Shown here: piece after piece, positions 28,304-37,770 of the stretch
Position numbering within the stretch: the first letter of the stretch is position 1
Layout of the letters: each line of letters begins with the position of its first letter
Source: Candidatus Stoquefichus massiliensis AP9
Lineage (GTDB): Bacteria > Bacillota_I > Bacilli_A > Erysipelotrichales > Coprobacillaceae
NCBI RefSeq assembly: GCF_000455285.1
Contig: NZ_HG005293.1
Span: forward strand, 5,195-69,194
Direction: 5' to 3'
DNA: 64,000 bases
Notes under the pieces: model-generated
Databases searched by the model: none
Seen by the model: only the letters and a program-made list of their open reading frames with translations
What the model was told of the DNA's origin: nothing
Translations under genes and position numbers: made by a program

Positions 28304-29413
28304 AAAGTCCTTAACAACTCTTTTTAAATCTTCTCTAATTGGTAATTGTTGTGGACACATTTTCTCACATGCACCACATTCCTTACAATTGCTTGCTTTC
28401 GCTTCATTGGCCATCTTTTCATATTTTCCCTTAAATAAAGCTTCATCATCATAAATAAAGCAATTATTCCAATATTTAAAATTACTAGGTATATCGACAC
28501 CAAATGGACAAGGCATACAATAAGAACAACCTGTACATCCATTCTTCGTACGTGAATGTAATGTTTCAGCAACTTTATTCACAATATCCAATTCTTCCTG
28601 TGATAGGTTTTGATAATTTTGGAAAGTTTTTAAATTATCTTGAACTTGTGCTAAAGTTGACATTCCACTTAAAATGACTTTTACTCCTGGTAATGTCCCA
28701 ACATAACGTAATGCCCATGATGCAAGTGTTGCTTCTGGATTGTAGTCTTTAAACATCTTTGTAACATCATCAGGTAAACTAGCAAGTGATCCACCTTTAA
28801 TAGGTTCCATAACAACCAAAGGTACTCCTAATTCATTAGCAAGATTAACACCCTTTTGTCCTGCCTGTATTTCCATATCCATATAATTTAATTGTAACTG
28901 ACAGAACTCCCAAGTATGATATTTAATAATTTCTTCAAAAACATTGAATTCATCATGGAAGCTAAACCCTAAATATCTAATTTTCCCTTCTCTTCTTAAT
29001 TCTTCACACATATCAATAATATGATAATCTTTGATCTTTTGCCATTTCTTAGCATCTAATGCATGTAATAAATAGAAATCAACATACTCAACATCTAATC
29101 TTTTCAATTGTGACTCAAATAACTCTCTTGCTTCTTCTTGACTATGAATATTCCATACAGGTAACTTTGTTGCAAGTTTAAAACTTTCTCTATTATACTT
29201 CTTTAATACTCTTCCCACAAATGGTTCACTATCCCCATTATGATAAGGATAAGCAGTATCAATATAAGTCACACCACTCTCAATAGCCAAATCAAGCATC
29301 TTTTCCGCTTCCACTTCTTCAATATTTCCTTTCTCATCTAAAGGAAATCTCATACAACCAAATCCCAATAAAGAAGCTTCAATTCCTAACTTATCAAATT
29401 TTCTATTTTCCAT
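28295..29413 (-). CDS. Aldo/keto reductase with C-terminal 4Fe-4S domain
   Basis: 372 residues. The TIM-barrel aldo/keto reductase part (about 1-275) has the catalytic Asp, Tyr and Lys regions in DTAYPYHNGDSE and ATKLP. A C-terminal ferredoxin-like domain carries CTGCSYCMPCPFGVDIP and CKECGACEKMCP. This architecture is common in anaerobes and suggests electron delivery from iron-sulfur carriers rather than only NADPH. The substrate is unknown. It stands alone between two terminators or promoters. Confidence 0.9.
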   Translation of the reverse strand: MENRKFDKLGIEASLLGFGCMRFPLDEKGNIEEVEAEKMLDLAIESGVTYIDTAYPYHNGDSEPFVGRVLKKYNRESFKLATKLPVWNIHSQEEARELFESQLKRLDVEYVDFYLLHALDAKKWQKIKDYHIIDMCEELRREGKIRYLGFSFHDEFNVFEEIIKYHTWEFCQLQLNYMDMEIQAGQKGVNLANELGVPLVVMEPIKGGSLASLPDDVTKMFKDYNPEATLASWALRYVGTLPGVKVILSGMSTLAQVQDNLKTFQNYQNLSQEELDIVNKVAETLHSRTKNGCTGCSYCMPCPFGVDIPSNFKYWNNCFIYDDEALFKGKYEKMANEAKASNCKECGACEKMCPQQLPIREDLKRVVKDFEG

Positions 29414-29557
29414 AACTCATCCTCCATATCTATAATAAGTATAAGATAATTCTAAATAAAAAGATATATTCTTTCTTAAATTGAAAACATTTTTAATATC
29501 GACATTATTTGATTATATGATAATTTTATGATACACTCAACATAAGGAAGTGGTTTT

Positions 29558-30391
29558 ATGTTAAAAAATAACAAAAAAGGATTTACTTTAATTGAAATAA
29601 TAGTTGTTGTAGTGATATTGGCAGTTCTTATGGCTGTTGCAGTACCATCAGTTTTGAAGTACATAGATACTGCTCAAGAAGCTCCTGCTTTAACTGAAGC
29701 ACATGCTATTGTAACAGCAGCACAAAAGAAAGTGATTGAAAAATATTCTCAAACAAGAGACGAAAATGTTACTTTAGATGATAATGACAATAAATGGATA
29801 GAAGAATTTGTAGGCGAAGGCGGAACTGTTCAAGGATCTATCACCGTCACAAACAAAGAAGTAACCAGACTTTTATATCAAGCATCCAATGGCTTGCTTG
29901 TCCTTTATGAGAATCAAGAATACAAAATATTAGATGAAGAAGCTTTTGATATAAACACAGTTTCTGGTTATCTTAGATATCTACAAAAATTAGCTTCAGA
30001 TAAGGAATTAGATAAAATTACAAATGGCAATGCTAACGAAATTGCTAAAAACAGAACAAAATCGCTACAAAAAGAATTCTATGAGTCTAATGGAAATAAA
30101 TATCCAACTCTTACTAATGACGAAAAAAAGATGTTAACTTCAAGACTTTATAAAGATGTCGATACTCTTTGTTGGAAACCTCTATATGATACAAATGGAG
30201 GAATAGTCTTAATTGCTGATATAAAAACTGCTAAAGGGGAGGCCATTGGTGCTGGTCAAGGTCCACTTATATATTATAATAATGAATATTATTATCATAG
30301 ACATAGTGCAGCACAATCTAATCAAGCAACTTCGACCCACATTAAAGAATCTCAATTCATTTTGAACGAGGAATGGGTAAAGGTTTCATAA
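29558..30391 (+). CDS. Prepilin-like protein with type IV N-terminal methylation site
   Basis: 277 residues. The N-terminus KKGFTLIEIIVVVVILAVL has the leader cleavage and methylation site (cut after G8, Phe next, Glu at +5) and the hydrophobic spine of type IV pilins and pseudopilins. The globular remainder is charged and not recognised. No prepilin peptidase, assembly ATPase or other pilin gene is in this window, so it relies on machinery encoded elsewhere. AAGGAAGTGG precedes the ATG. Confidence 0.85.
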   Translation: MLKNNKKGFTLIEIIVVVVILAVLMAVAVPSVLKYIDTAQEAPALTEAHAIVTAAQKKVIEKYSQTRDENVTLDDNDNKWIEEFVGEGGTVQGSITVTNKEVTRLLYQASNGLLVLYENQEYKILDEEAFDINTVSGYLRYLQKLASDKELDKITNGNANEIAKNRTKSLQKEFYESNGNKYPTLTNDEKKMLTSRLYKDVDTLCWKPLYDTNGGIVLIADIKTAKGEAIGAGQGPLIYYNNEYYYHRHSAAQSNQATSTHIKESQFILNEEWVKVS

Positions 30392-30525
30392 CCATTTTAT
30401 ATTTGATCAATATTATAGTGAGTTTTTGTATAATAAATTTTTGTTATTATGTTCATTAGATAAATTACTTAATTATCCAAATACACATTCAATTTAAATG
30501 TTAATTTGTTGTATACAAAAAACAG

Positions 30526-30681
30526 TTAAGAACTTTGCTCCTTACTTAATTTCAAGTAAATACAAATAAACAAGTTTTCAAATCCAATAAATACTTCCTT
30601 TTTAATTTTTGCTTTTAAGTAAGGAAAAATCTGTTCTTTTATCTGTATTTTATTTACTGATATAATTATTTCCCTTGACAT
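30526..30681 (-). CDS. Possible 51-residue protein
   Basis: An uninterrupted frame starts with ATG at 30681, with GGAG eight bases before it, and ends with TAA at 30526. The product is basic, with alternating charged and hydrophobic residues (MSREIIISVNKIQ...LKLSKEQSS), coding-like but with no recognised family. Its start lies inside the MerR-type promoter of the opposite strand, so both being active would be unusual. It could be a gene remnant. The rest of the gap between 30392 and 30733 holds only A/T-rich DNA, with a 10-base inverted repeat CCTTACTTAA/TTAAGTAAGG (30540-30624) inside this frame. Confidence 0.25.
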   Translation of the reverse strand: MSREIIISVNKIQIKEQIFPYLKAKIKKEVFIGFENLFICIYLKLSKEQSS

Positions 30682-30705
30682 AGAGTTAACTCCAAGTGCT
30701 ACAAT
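30675..30705 (+). promoter_or_regulatory. MerR-type promoter with 19-bp spacer
   Basis: TTGACA and TACAAT are separated by 19 bases, the stretched spacing that MerR-family activators repair by twisting DNA. The spacer contains the palindrome GAGTTAACTC with CCAAG on the right flank, close to the CTTGGAGT-ACTCCAAG operators of the NmlR/AdhR group that respond to aldehydes and electrophiles. It drives the DUF362 gene. No merR gene lies in the window. Confidence 0.75.
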
Positions 30706-30733
30706 GTAGATAAAGAGGAGAAGGAGGAAATAT

Positions 30734-31837
30734 ATGGAAAAATCAAAAGTGTATTATTGTGATATGCATACAGGAAGAATGAATCTTCCTGAAAAATTAA
30801 AGTATTTAATGAAGAAAGCAGGATTTGAAAATATTGATTTTACTGATCAATATGCTGCTATTAAGATTCATTTTGGTGAACCAGGAAATTTAGCATATTT
30901 AAGACCAAACTATGCTAAGGTTGTTTGTGATTATGTGAAGGAATTAGGTGGTAAAGCATTTTTAACTGATTGTAATACTTTATATGTTGGTGGGAGAAAG
31001 AATGCATTGGATCATTTAGATAGTGCATATATGAATGGTTATAATCCATTTCAAACTGGTGTTCATACAATTATTGCTGATGGATTAAAAGGTACTGATG
31101 AGGCATTAGTTCCTGTTGACGGTGAATATGTCAAAGAAGCTAAGATTGGACAAGCTATTATGGATGCTGATATTGTGATTTCCTTAAGTCACTTTAAAGG
31201 ACATGAATTAACTGGTTTTGGTGGTGCTATTAAAAATATTGGTATGGGTTGTGGCTCTCGTGCTGGTAAAATGGAAATGCATAGTGCTGGGAAACCATCT
31301 GTTGATCAAGATTTATGTATTGGATGTGGTCAATGTATTAAGATTTGTGCTCATGATGCACCAAGTATTACTGACCGTAAAGCAACTATTGATCATGATA
31401 AATGTGTAGGTTGTGGTAGATGTATTGGTGTTTGTCCTAAAGATGCAATTGAAGCAAGTATGGATGAAGCTAATGACATTTTGAATTGTAAAATGGCTGA
31501 ATATACAAAAGCTGTTGTAGATGGAAGACCTTGTTTCCATATTTCTTTAGTTATTGATGTTTCACCATATTGTGATTGCCATAGTGAAAATGATATTGCA
31601 ATTGTTCCCGATGTTGGTATGTTTGCATCATTTGATCCTGTCGCTTTAGATCAGGCTTGTGCTGATGCAGTGAACAAACAACCTGCTATTGCGAACAGTT
31701 TATTAGATAAACATGGACATGATCATCACGATCATTTTACTGATGTTTCTCCTGAAACAAATTGGAAATCATGTTTAGAACATGCAGAAAAGATTGGTAT
31801 TGGAACAAGGAAATATGAATTAATTGAAGTGAAGTAG
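30734..31837 (+). CDS. DUF362-domain 4Fe-4S protein
   Basis: 367 residues. A DUF362 domain (about 1-180 and 250-330) is interrupted by a two-cluster ferredoxin with CIGCGQCIKIC and CVGCGRCIGVCP (about residues 195-240). The C-terminus has a His-rich stretch, HGHDHHDHF. Such proteins are widespread in anaerobes, but their reaction is not established. An AGAAGGAGG site precedes the ATG. The MerR-type promoter suggests induction by a small reactive or metal ligand. Confidence 0.87.
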   Translation: MEKSKVYYCDMHTGRMNLPEKLKYLMKKAGFENIDFTDQYAAIKIHFGEPGNLAYLRPNYAKVVCDYVKELGGKAFLTDCNTLYVGGRKNALDHLDSAYMNGYNPFQTGVHTIIADGLKGTDEALVPVDGEYVKEAKIGQAIMDADIVISLSHFKGHELTGFGGAIKNIGMGCGSRAGKMEMHSAGKPSVDQDLCIGCGQCIKICAHDAPSITDRKATIDHDKCVGCGRCIGVCPKDAIEASMDEANDILNCKMAEYTKAVVDGRPCFHISLVIDVSPYCDCHSENDIAIVPDVGMFASFDPVALDQACADAVNKQPAIANSLLDKHGHDHHDHFTDVSPETNWKSCLEHAEKIGIGTRKYELIEVK

Positions 31838-31878
31838 AAAAAAGATTCAGAACCTATTAGGTTTTGAATCTTTTACTT
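31838..31878. terminator. Terminator between convergent genes
   Basis: AAAAGATTCA pairs with TGAATCTTTT with an inner AACC/GGTT stem. T-runs on both sides allow use in both directions. Confidence 0.8.
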
Positions 31879-33933
31879 TGTATAATGATAATGATTATCT
31901 TTGGAAACATCCTTTTCTAAAGGTGTTGATAATGATGCCAATCCTACATCACCAGGTACACGATATGTAATTCTTGCAACAAGATATCCATCTTCTGCTT
32001 TCATAATACGATAATCTGGAATTAATCCTGATTTCTCTGATTCACCAGTTGATTTGTTTTCAATTTCTATTCCAACTTCTAATCCAACAAAAAAATCTTG
32101 AATACTTCCAGCATGAACAGTTATTTTTTCAATTTGTCCCTCTTCAGTAAAGCTACTATCTGTATATAATCTTTGTTCAGCTAAATATGCTTCTTTTGCG
32201 ACTTCAAAATAATCATCTGAATTTGATTTGACTTTAAATATAGATTGTGTTGATTCATAACTTTTCAATGTAGGATCGTCTTTAATAATTTGCTGCATTT
32301 TTTCAACAAGATGAACTGCCTGTTCTCTCATTTCGCTATCAATATTTGCTTGAACCTGTGAATCTTCTTTATATGTTGTACAAAATAATTCAATTGGTAT
32401 TTTATTTTCTACTGATATAATCGTCATATGTCCATCTTTATTAATCAAATAGTTTTCATCCAATGTACTTCCTTCATTAATTACAATAATATACTTTGCT
32501 TTTGAACCTTTATATAAAGTTATTGCTATTGTTCCATTCTGTTCAACTTCTTGTGGTGAAAAAACCGTTTCTTTTCCATCTTCTTCAACAGTTACTGTAC
32601 CGTTTTCTACAGTAACTTCATAAAGATTATCTCCTCTATTATAAGTTTGCCAATTTCCTCTCATACTTCCAACAACATTGTAGTAAGAAATACCATTTCC
32701 TCTATCTCCATAAGTTGCTACATAAACTTTCTGTTGTCCATCTATATCATAATATGTCACTAAATTACAATCACTTGTAATCCATTTTGTCTCTATATCT
32801 AAATCTCTATTCGCACTCATTTCATTTGATTTCTTACCAAAACAAAGAAATGTATAATGATAATCTTGTAATTTCCCTGTTTCTTTGTTTTGTTTCATAA
32901 CTAACTGTGATGATAGATTTGGAGAGAATGAGTATATTGTTTTATGATTTGATAACATATCACTGATAATAAATGTTAAACCAATAACAGATATACTAGA
33001 AATCATTAATATGAGTATATATTTTTTATTCATTTTTACTTTATTTATCATAAACATCAATGCAATAAAAATGATAATCATCATAATAACTGTTGCTTCA
33101 AATGCATTAAAAATATATTCAAAACCCAATCTTTTTAAAATAAACTGATAACCTATTTCTATACATCCTAATTGAGTCATACATATACTCAATATAATCA
33201 TTATTGACCATTTATATTTATCATAACTTTCTACTATATGATTTTGAGTACACTGCATATAAGGTTTTATAGATGTATAATCCTGAGTATCTATAAAAAG
33301 CAAATTTCGTCCTACTCTCAAAATGGTAAAAGAATCACCCAAAACAACCTGATGAATATCTGTATAAAAATACTTACTTTCTCCATGCACTCCTGAATAA
33401 ACAATACCATATTCATCATATGTATACCTTGCATCAAATTCTTGAAACGATGCATATTTTACTTTTTTAAATAATATTGGTAAAAGAATAAGAATCAATC
33501 CTAAACCAGATATTATGAATCCAATAATATCCATATATCTTCCAATATATTTATTTATAGAATATATTGCATACCCACCCGTTATCAATAAACTCCCACA
33601 AATCAATACGATCATCAATATAATTCTCTTTTGATAATAAAGATTGTTCATAAACTGTTTATACAAAGACTTATCAACATGAAACATCTGATATGTTTTT
33701 TCTTCTCTTATGACATGTTCCTCATTATCCTGTCCATCTAATAATTCATCAACTGTTACATCTAATGCCTTTGCTAAATCTTTTAAAATAGAAACATCCG
33801 GTATCCCTCCACCCGTCTCCCATTTAGAAATAGCTTTATTTGTCATCATCAGAATATCAGCTAATTCTTGCTGAGTCATTCCTTTTTGTTTTCTTTTATA
33901 TGCTATATACTTTCCTATTTTTACACTATCCAT
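31873..33933 (-). CDS. XRE helix-turn-helix membrane protein
   Basis: 686 residues. A Cro/CI-type DNA-binding domain at the N-terminus (QQELADILMMTNKAISKWE, about 18-40) is followed by about five membrane helices (around residues 103-126, 134-156, 242-265, 273-296 and 302-325). A long C-terminal domain of about 350 residues follows, rich in beta-strand pattern and probably outside the membrane. One protein therefore links an outside domain to DNA in one step. The ligand and targets are unknown. TTGCTA-16-TATAAT precedes it. Confidence 0.82.
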   Translation of the reverse strand: MDSVKIGKYIAYKRKQKGMTQQELADILMMTNKAISKWETGGGIPDVSILKDLAKALDVTVDELLDGQDNEEHVIREEKTYQMFHVDKSLYKQFMNNLYYQKRIILMIVLICGSLLITGGYAIYSINKYIGRYMDIIGFIISGLGLILILLPILFKKVKYASFQEFDARYTYDEYGIVYSGVHGESKYFYTDIHQVVLGDSFTILRVGRNLLFIDTQDYTSIKPYMQCTQNHIVESYDKYKWSIMIILSICMTQLGCIEIGYQFILKRLGFEYIFNAFEATVIMMIIIFIALMFMINKVKMNKKYILILMISSISVIGLTFIISDMLSNHKTIYSFSPNLSSQLVMKQNKETGKLQDYHYTFLCFGKKSNEMSANRDLDIETKWITSDCNLVTYYDIDGQQKVYVATYGDRGNGISYYNVVGSMRGNWQTYNRGDNLYEVTVENGTVTVEEDGKETVFSPQEVEQNGTIAITLYKGSKAKYIIVINEGSTLDENYLINKDGHMTIISVENKIPIELFCTTYKEDSQVQANIDSEMREQAVHLVEKMQQIIKDDPTLKSYESTQSIFKVKSNSDDYFEVAKEAYLAEQRLYTDSSFTEEGQIEKITVHAGSIQDFFVGLEVGIEIENKSTGESEKSGLIPDYRIMKAEDGYLVARITYRVPGDVGLASLSTPLEKDVSKDNHYHYTK

Positions 33934-34004
33934 ATTCGTTCCTCCTGCTTATTGTCATTATACAAAAAGCAACTTTTATAGCAACATACATCCCGTTGAT
34001 TGCT

Positions 34005-34019
34005 TCTACGTTGCGTAGA
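34005..34019. repeat. TCTACG-CGTAGA palindrome, second copy
   Basis: TCTACG and CGTAGA flank TTG, with outer TTGATT/AATCAA arms. It is nearly identical to the copy at 12192-12206 and again lies upstream of a minus-strand promoter, here that of the XRE membrane regulator. Confidence 0.55.
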
Positions 34020-34078
34020 TTATAATCAAATCAACCATATATGAAAATACAAACGAGATTTTTTCCTCGCTTGCATCA

Positions 34079-34543
34079 TTAATCTTCTTGTATTTCTTGC
34101 ACAGATTTTCTGTAATTCTTCAACATAGAGTTAATAGTTCTTTTTGTCATGAATTTTGCATTCACAATTTCATCTTCACCAAAGTTTTTCGTTGGATTGA
34201 CACCATCTTTCAGTTTTTCATCAAAAGAACCAAATAAAACTTCCATATGACCATCATCAAGTTCTTTCATTTCTGCTGAAATGACTTTATGATATGTTTT
34301 ACTTTTATATTCCATGACAAATATCTTTGGAAATTCACATTCCAATACTTTATATGTTGCCTTATTAACAACTGTTTGATGTTTTTTCATAGGTAATTTT
34401 GTTGAAAATGAAAATCCCTTTACAATATCTTCATCCTTTAAATCTTTATTTTTAACACTTTTATATTGATTTTTAAAATCTTGAATAACTGCATTATAAA
34501 ACTCTTCCTGTATACATTTTAAAACAATCTTTTCTTTTTTCAT
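34079..34543 (-). CDS. DUF3284-family protein
   Basis: 154 residues, cytoplasmic, START-like or steroid-dehydrogenase-like layout of strands and helices; I recognise it as DUF3284, often found near phosphotransferase genes in Bacillota. Function unknown. GGAGG is five bases before the ATG at 34543; the ATG four codons upstream would overlap that site. A weak hairpin (CAAGCGAG/CTCGTTTG, 34052-34076) may terminate it. Confidence 0.72.
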   Translation of the reverse strand: MKKEKIVLKCIQEEFYNAVIQDFKNQYKSVKNKDLKDEDIVKGFSFSTKLPMKKHQTVVNKATYKVLECEFPKIFVMEYKSKTYHKVISAEMKELDDGHMEVLFGSFDEKLKDGVNPTKNFGEDEIVNAKFMTKRTINSMLKNYRKSVQEIQED

Positions 34544-34638
34544 CTTTCCCTCCATCTTGAATCACAATTCAAACCTCTTTGTTTATATATTTATTATAGT
34601 TGATAAAAAGATATTATTCAATTGAATATAGTTAAATA

Positions 34639-34662
34639 GAAAAAACAGGAGCATCTCCTGTT
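34639..34662 (-). terminator. Terminator of the arginine operon
   Basis: AAACAGGAG pairs with CTCCTGTTT around ATG on the minus strand, followed by TTT. Confidence 0.85.
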
Positions 34663-35663
34663 TATAAATCTATATTGTTTCCTATAGTCGCAACCATTAC
34701 GGCTTTAATCGTATGCATTCTATTTTCTGCTTCATCAAAGACAACAGATTGTTTTGATCTAAAGACTTCATCTTCAACTTCTCTAATATCAATACCTTGT
34801 TCATTCTTTGATTGAGCAACTTCTGTTTCAAAGTCATGATATGATGGTAAACAATGCATAAATAATGTTGATTCTTTACCAGTTTTCTTCATCATTTCAG
34901 CAGTCACTTTATATGGTGATAACATTTCTACTCTTGGTTTATATAAACTTTCATCTTCACCCATACTTACCCAGATATCTGTATAAATGACATCAGCATC
35001 TTTGACAGCTACATCAACATCATCTAATACCTCAAGTTTTCCACCTGATTTTTCTGCTTCACTTTGGCAATATGCTAATACTTCTGGATCAATCTCTAAA
35101 TCTTCAGGACCTAAGCATACAAAATGCATACCCATTTTTGCTGCTCCATACATTAATCCATAGCACACATTATTTCTAATATCTCCTGTAAAAACAAACT
35201 TCACTTCATTTAATGGTTTATTAAGATGTTCTTCAATAGTCATAAAGTCAGCTAATGTTTGAGTTGGATGATCAACATCAGTTAAGCCATTCCATACAGG
35301 TACTCCTGAATATTTCATTAAATCTTCTACAGTTTCTTGTTTAAATCCTCTAAATTCAATTCCATCATACATTCTTCCAAGAACTTTAGCAGTATCTTCA
35401 ATAGATTCCTTTTTACCCATCTGTGAATTGCTTAAGAAAGTGACATGCCCACCTTCATCTAAAGCAGCTACTTCAAAAGCACATCTTGTTCTTGTAGATG
35501 TTTTCTCAAACAATAGAACAATGTTTTTTCCCTCTAATGTTTTACCAATTCTTCCTGCCTTTTTTGCTTTCTTTAACTTATGAGCTAAATCTAATAAATA
35601 TCTAATTTCTTCTTGGGAATAATCTTTTAAAGTTAAAAAACTTCTATTCTTTAAATTAGTCAT
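34662..35663 (-). CDS. argF: Ornithine carbamoyltransferase
   Basis: 333 residues. It forms citrulline from ornithine and carbamoyl phosphate. The carbamoyl-phosphate motif FEKTSTRTR (about 55-63), HPTQ, and the ornithine motif [11 protein letters not shown] are intact. It is the last gene of argGHCJBF, ten bases after argB. Its place in a biosynthetic operon argues for the anabolic rather than the catabolic (arcB) enzyme. Confidence 0.95.
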   Translation of the reverse strand: MTNLKNRSFLTLKDYSQEEIRYLLDLAHKLKKAKKAGRIGKTLEGKNIVLLFEKTSTRTRCAFEVAALDEGGHVTFLSNSQMGKKESIEDTAKVLGRMYDGIEFRGFKQETVEDLMKYSGVPVWNGLTDVDHPTQTLADFMTIEEHLNKPLNEVKFVFTGDIRNNVCYGLMYGAAKMGMHFVCLGPEDLEIDPEVLAYCQSEAEKSGGKLEVLDDVDVAVKDADVIYTDIWVSMGEDESLYKPRVEMLSPYKVTAEMMKKTGKESTLFMHCLPSYHDFETEVAQSKNEQGIDIREVEDEVFRSKQSVVFDEAENRMHTIKAVMVATIGNNIDL

Positions 35664-35672
35664 AATACCTCC

Positions 35673-36533
35673 TTATCTTTGAAACATTGTTCCAATACCT
35701 TCTTTAGAAAGCATTTCTATTAAAATAGAGTGTGGAATTCTTCCATCAATAATGACTGCTTTTTTTACTTTTTGGCGAATAGCACGAACACAGCAATCGA
35801 CTTTCGGAATCATCCCACCACCAATAATACCTTTATCAATAAGACTCTTCACTTCATAAACATGAACAAGTGGAATGAGTGTTGATTCATCATCTTTATC
35901 TGCTAATAAACCAGGTATATCACTAACCAAAATCATGTTTTCTGCACCTAATGCTCCAGCAATTTCAGCTGCTGCAGTATCAGCATTAATGTTATAGGTA
36001 TGACCTTCTTCATCAGTTCCCACACTTGCAATAACTGGTATATAACCTTTATCAAGTAAATCAAAGATAATATGTGGATTGATTTGATCAACATCTCCAA
36101 CATATCCTAAATCATCATCACATTCATGTTTTTTCGCAACGATCAATTGATTATCAATTCCACTAATCCCTACAGCATTTCCACCTCGCTGCATGATTAA
36201 CTTTACCAAATCTTTATTTGTCTTTCCTGCTAATACCATTTGAACAACATCTATTGTTTCATCATCAGTATATCTTAAACCATTAATAAACTTTGTTTCC
36301 TTGTTCATCTTCTTTAATGTTCCATTGATTTCAGGTCCACCTCCATGAACAAGAATCACTTTCACACCAATTTCTGATAATAAAACAACATCTTTAATAA
36401 CATTCATCTTTAATTCTTCATTAATCATGGCATTCCCACCATACTTAATGACAACGATTTTATTATTATATTTTTGAATATAAGGCAAAGCCTGTGATAA
36501 AATCTCTGCCTTCACTATTGAATTTTTATCCAT
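35673..36533 (-). CDS. argB: Acetylglutamate kinase
   Basis: 286 residues. It phosphorylates N-acetylglutamate. KYGGNAM near residue 30 and the HGGGPEI motif near 62 bind ATP and substrate, and the late NINADTAAAEIAGALGA is the family signature. It lies 11 bases from argJ. The N-terminal helix seen in arginine-inhibited hexameric forms is partly present, so feedback inhibition is possible but not proven. Confidence 0.95.
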   Translation of the reverse strand: MDKNSIVKAEILSQALPYIQKYNNKIVVIKYGGNAMINEELKMNVIKDVVLLSEIGVKVILVHGGGPEINGTLKKMNKETKFINGLRYTDDETIDVVQMVLAGKTNKDLVKLIMQRGGNAVGISGIDNQLIVAKKHECDDDLGYVGDVDQINPHIIFDLLDKGYIPVIASVGTDEEGHTYNINADTAAAEIAGALGAENMILVSDIPGLLADKDDESTLIPLVHVYEVKSLIDKGIIGGGMIPKVDCCVRAIRQKVKKAVIIDGRIPHSILIEMLSKEGIGTMFQR

Positions 36534-36544
36534 ATATAATCCCT

Positions 36545-37759
36545 CTAAGTTCTATAATCGCCATTAATCTTGACATAATCATATGTTAAATCACAGCCCC
36601 ATGCTGTCGCAGAACTTGATCCGTCATGAAGATTAATTAAAATGTCTATTTCATCTTCACTTAATATTTTTAGCGCTTCATTTTCATCAAATAGATATCC
36701 CCTACCATTTTGACAAACAAGAATCTGCCCAGTGTGACTTGCAAGTGAGACTTCTATTTTATCAACATCATAATTTGCATCACAATACCCAATAGCACAT
36801 AAGATGCGTCCCCAATTGGCATCTTTACCAAACATGGCCGCCTTGAATAGTGAACTTGTGATAACTGATTTTGCAACAATTTTAGCATCTTTAACTGTAC
36901 AGGCATTTTCAACATGACATGTAAGTAGCTTTGTCGCCCCTTCACCATCTTTTGCAATACCTTTTGATAAACTTGTACAAATAGACATCAATGCTTCTTT
37001 AAAGATTTCATAATTTCCATCTTTTTCAATAATCTGATGATTGCCTGCCAACCCATTAGCCATCACACTCAACATATCATTAGTAGATGTATCACCATCA
37101 ACACTGACCATATTAAATGTATCATCAACAACTTCATGGACAACTTCATTTAATATTTCCTTGGAAATATTTACATCAGTTGTCACAAAAGCTAACATTG
37201 TTGCCATGTTCGGATGAATCATACCACTACCCTTCGCAATTGCACCAATATGACAAGTCTTACCATCTAATTCAAATTCAACTGCATATTCTTTTTTTAC
37301 TGTATCAGTTGTCATAATTCCTTCACAGGCATCTGAACTTCCGTTGTCTTGAAGAACTTGAACCAACTCTGTCATATGATTTTCAAATGGTGTAATATCT
37401 AACGGTTGTCCAATCACGCCAGTAGATGCAACAATAATATCATTTTCATTGATATTAAGTTCTTTTGCACATAAAGCACAGACTTTATTTGCAATCTCTT
37501 CTCCATCAGGATTACATGTATTGGCATTACCACTATTACAAATAATCGCTTTGGCTTCTCCATTTAATAAATGTTGTTTTGTAACAGCAATCGGTGCTCC
37601 TTTAACTTTATTTAAAGTATATGTGCTGGCTGCATGACACATGACATCACTAACAATCAACGCAAGATCTTTTTTTGATTTATTTTTTCTTATCCCACAG
37701 TGTATCCCTGCTGCCTTAAATCCCAAAGGTGCACATACACCTCCTTGTATCTCTTTCAT
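36545..37759 (-). CDS. argJ: Glutamate N-acetyltransferase / ornithine acetyltransferase
   Basis: 404 residues. It transfers the acetyl group from acetylornithine to glutamate, closing the acetyl cycle. The self-cleavage site is the Thr in PNMATMLAF (about residue 180), which becomes the N-terminal nucleophile of the second chain; GSGMIHPN precedes it. No argA or argE is in the operon, which fits a cyclic pathway based on ArgJ. AGGGGG precedes the ATG. Confidence 0.95.
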   Translation of the reverse strand: MKEIQGGVCAPLGFKAAGIHCGIRKNKSKKDLALIVSDVMCHAASTYTLNKVKGAPIAVTKQHLLNGEAKAIICNSGNANTCNPDGEEIANKVCALCAKELNINENDIIVASTGVIGQPLDITPFENHMTELVQVLQDNGSSDACEGIMTTDTVKKEYAVEFELDGKTCHIGAIAKGSGMIHPNMATMLAFVTTDVNISKEILNEVVHEVVDDTFNMVSVDGDTSTNDMLSVMANGLAGNHQIIEKDGNYEIFKEALMSICTSLSKGIAKDGEGATKLLTCHVENACTVKDAKIVAKSVITSSLFKAAMFGKDANWGRILCAIGYCDANYDVDKIEVSLASHTGQILVCQNGRGYLFDENEALKILSEDEIDILINLHDGSSSATAWGCDLTYDYVKINGDYRT

Positions 37760-37770
37760 ATTCTTTCCCC

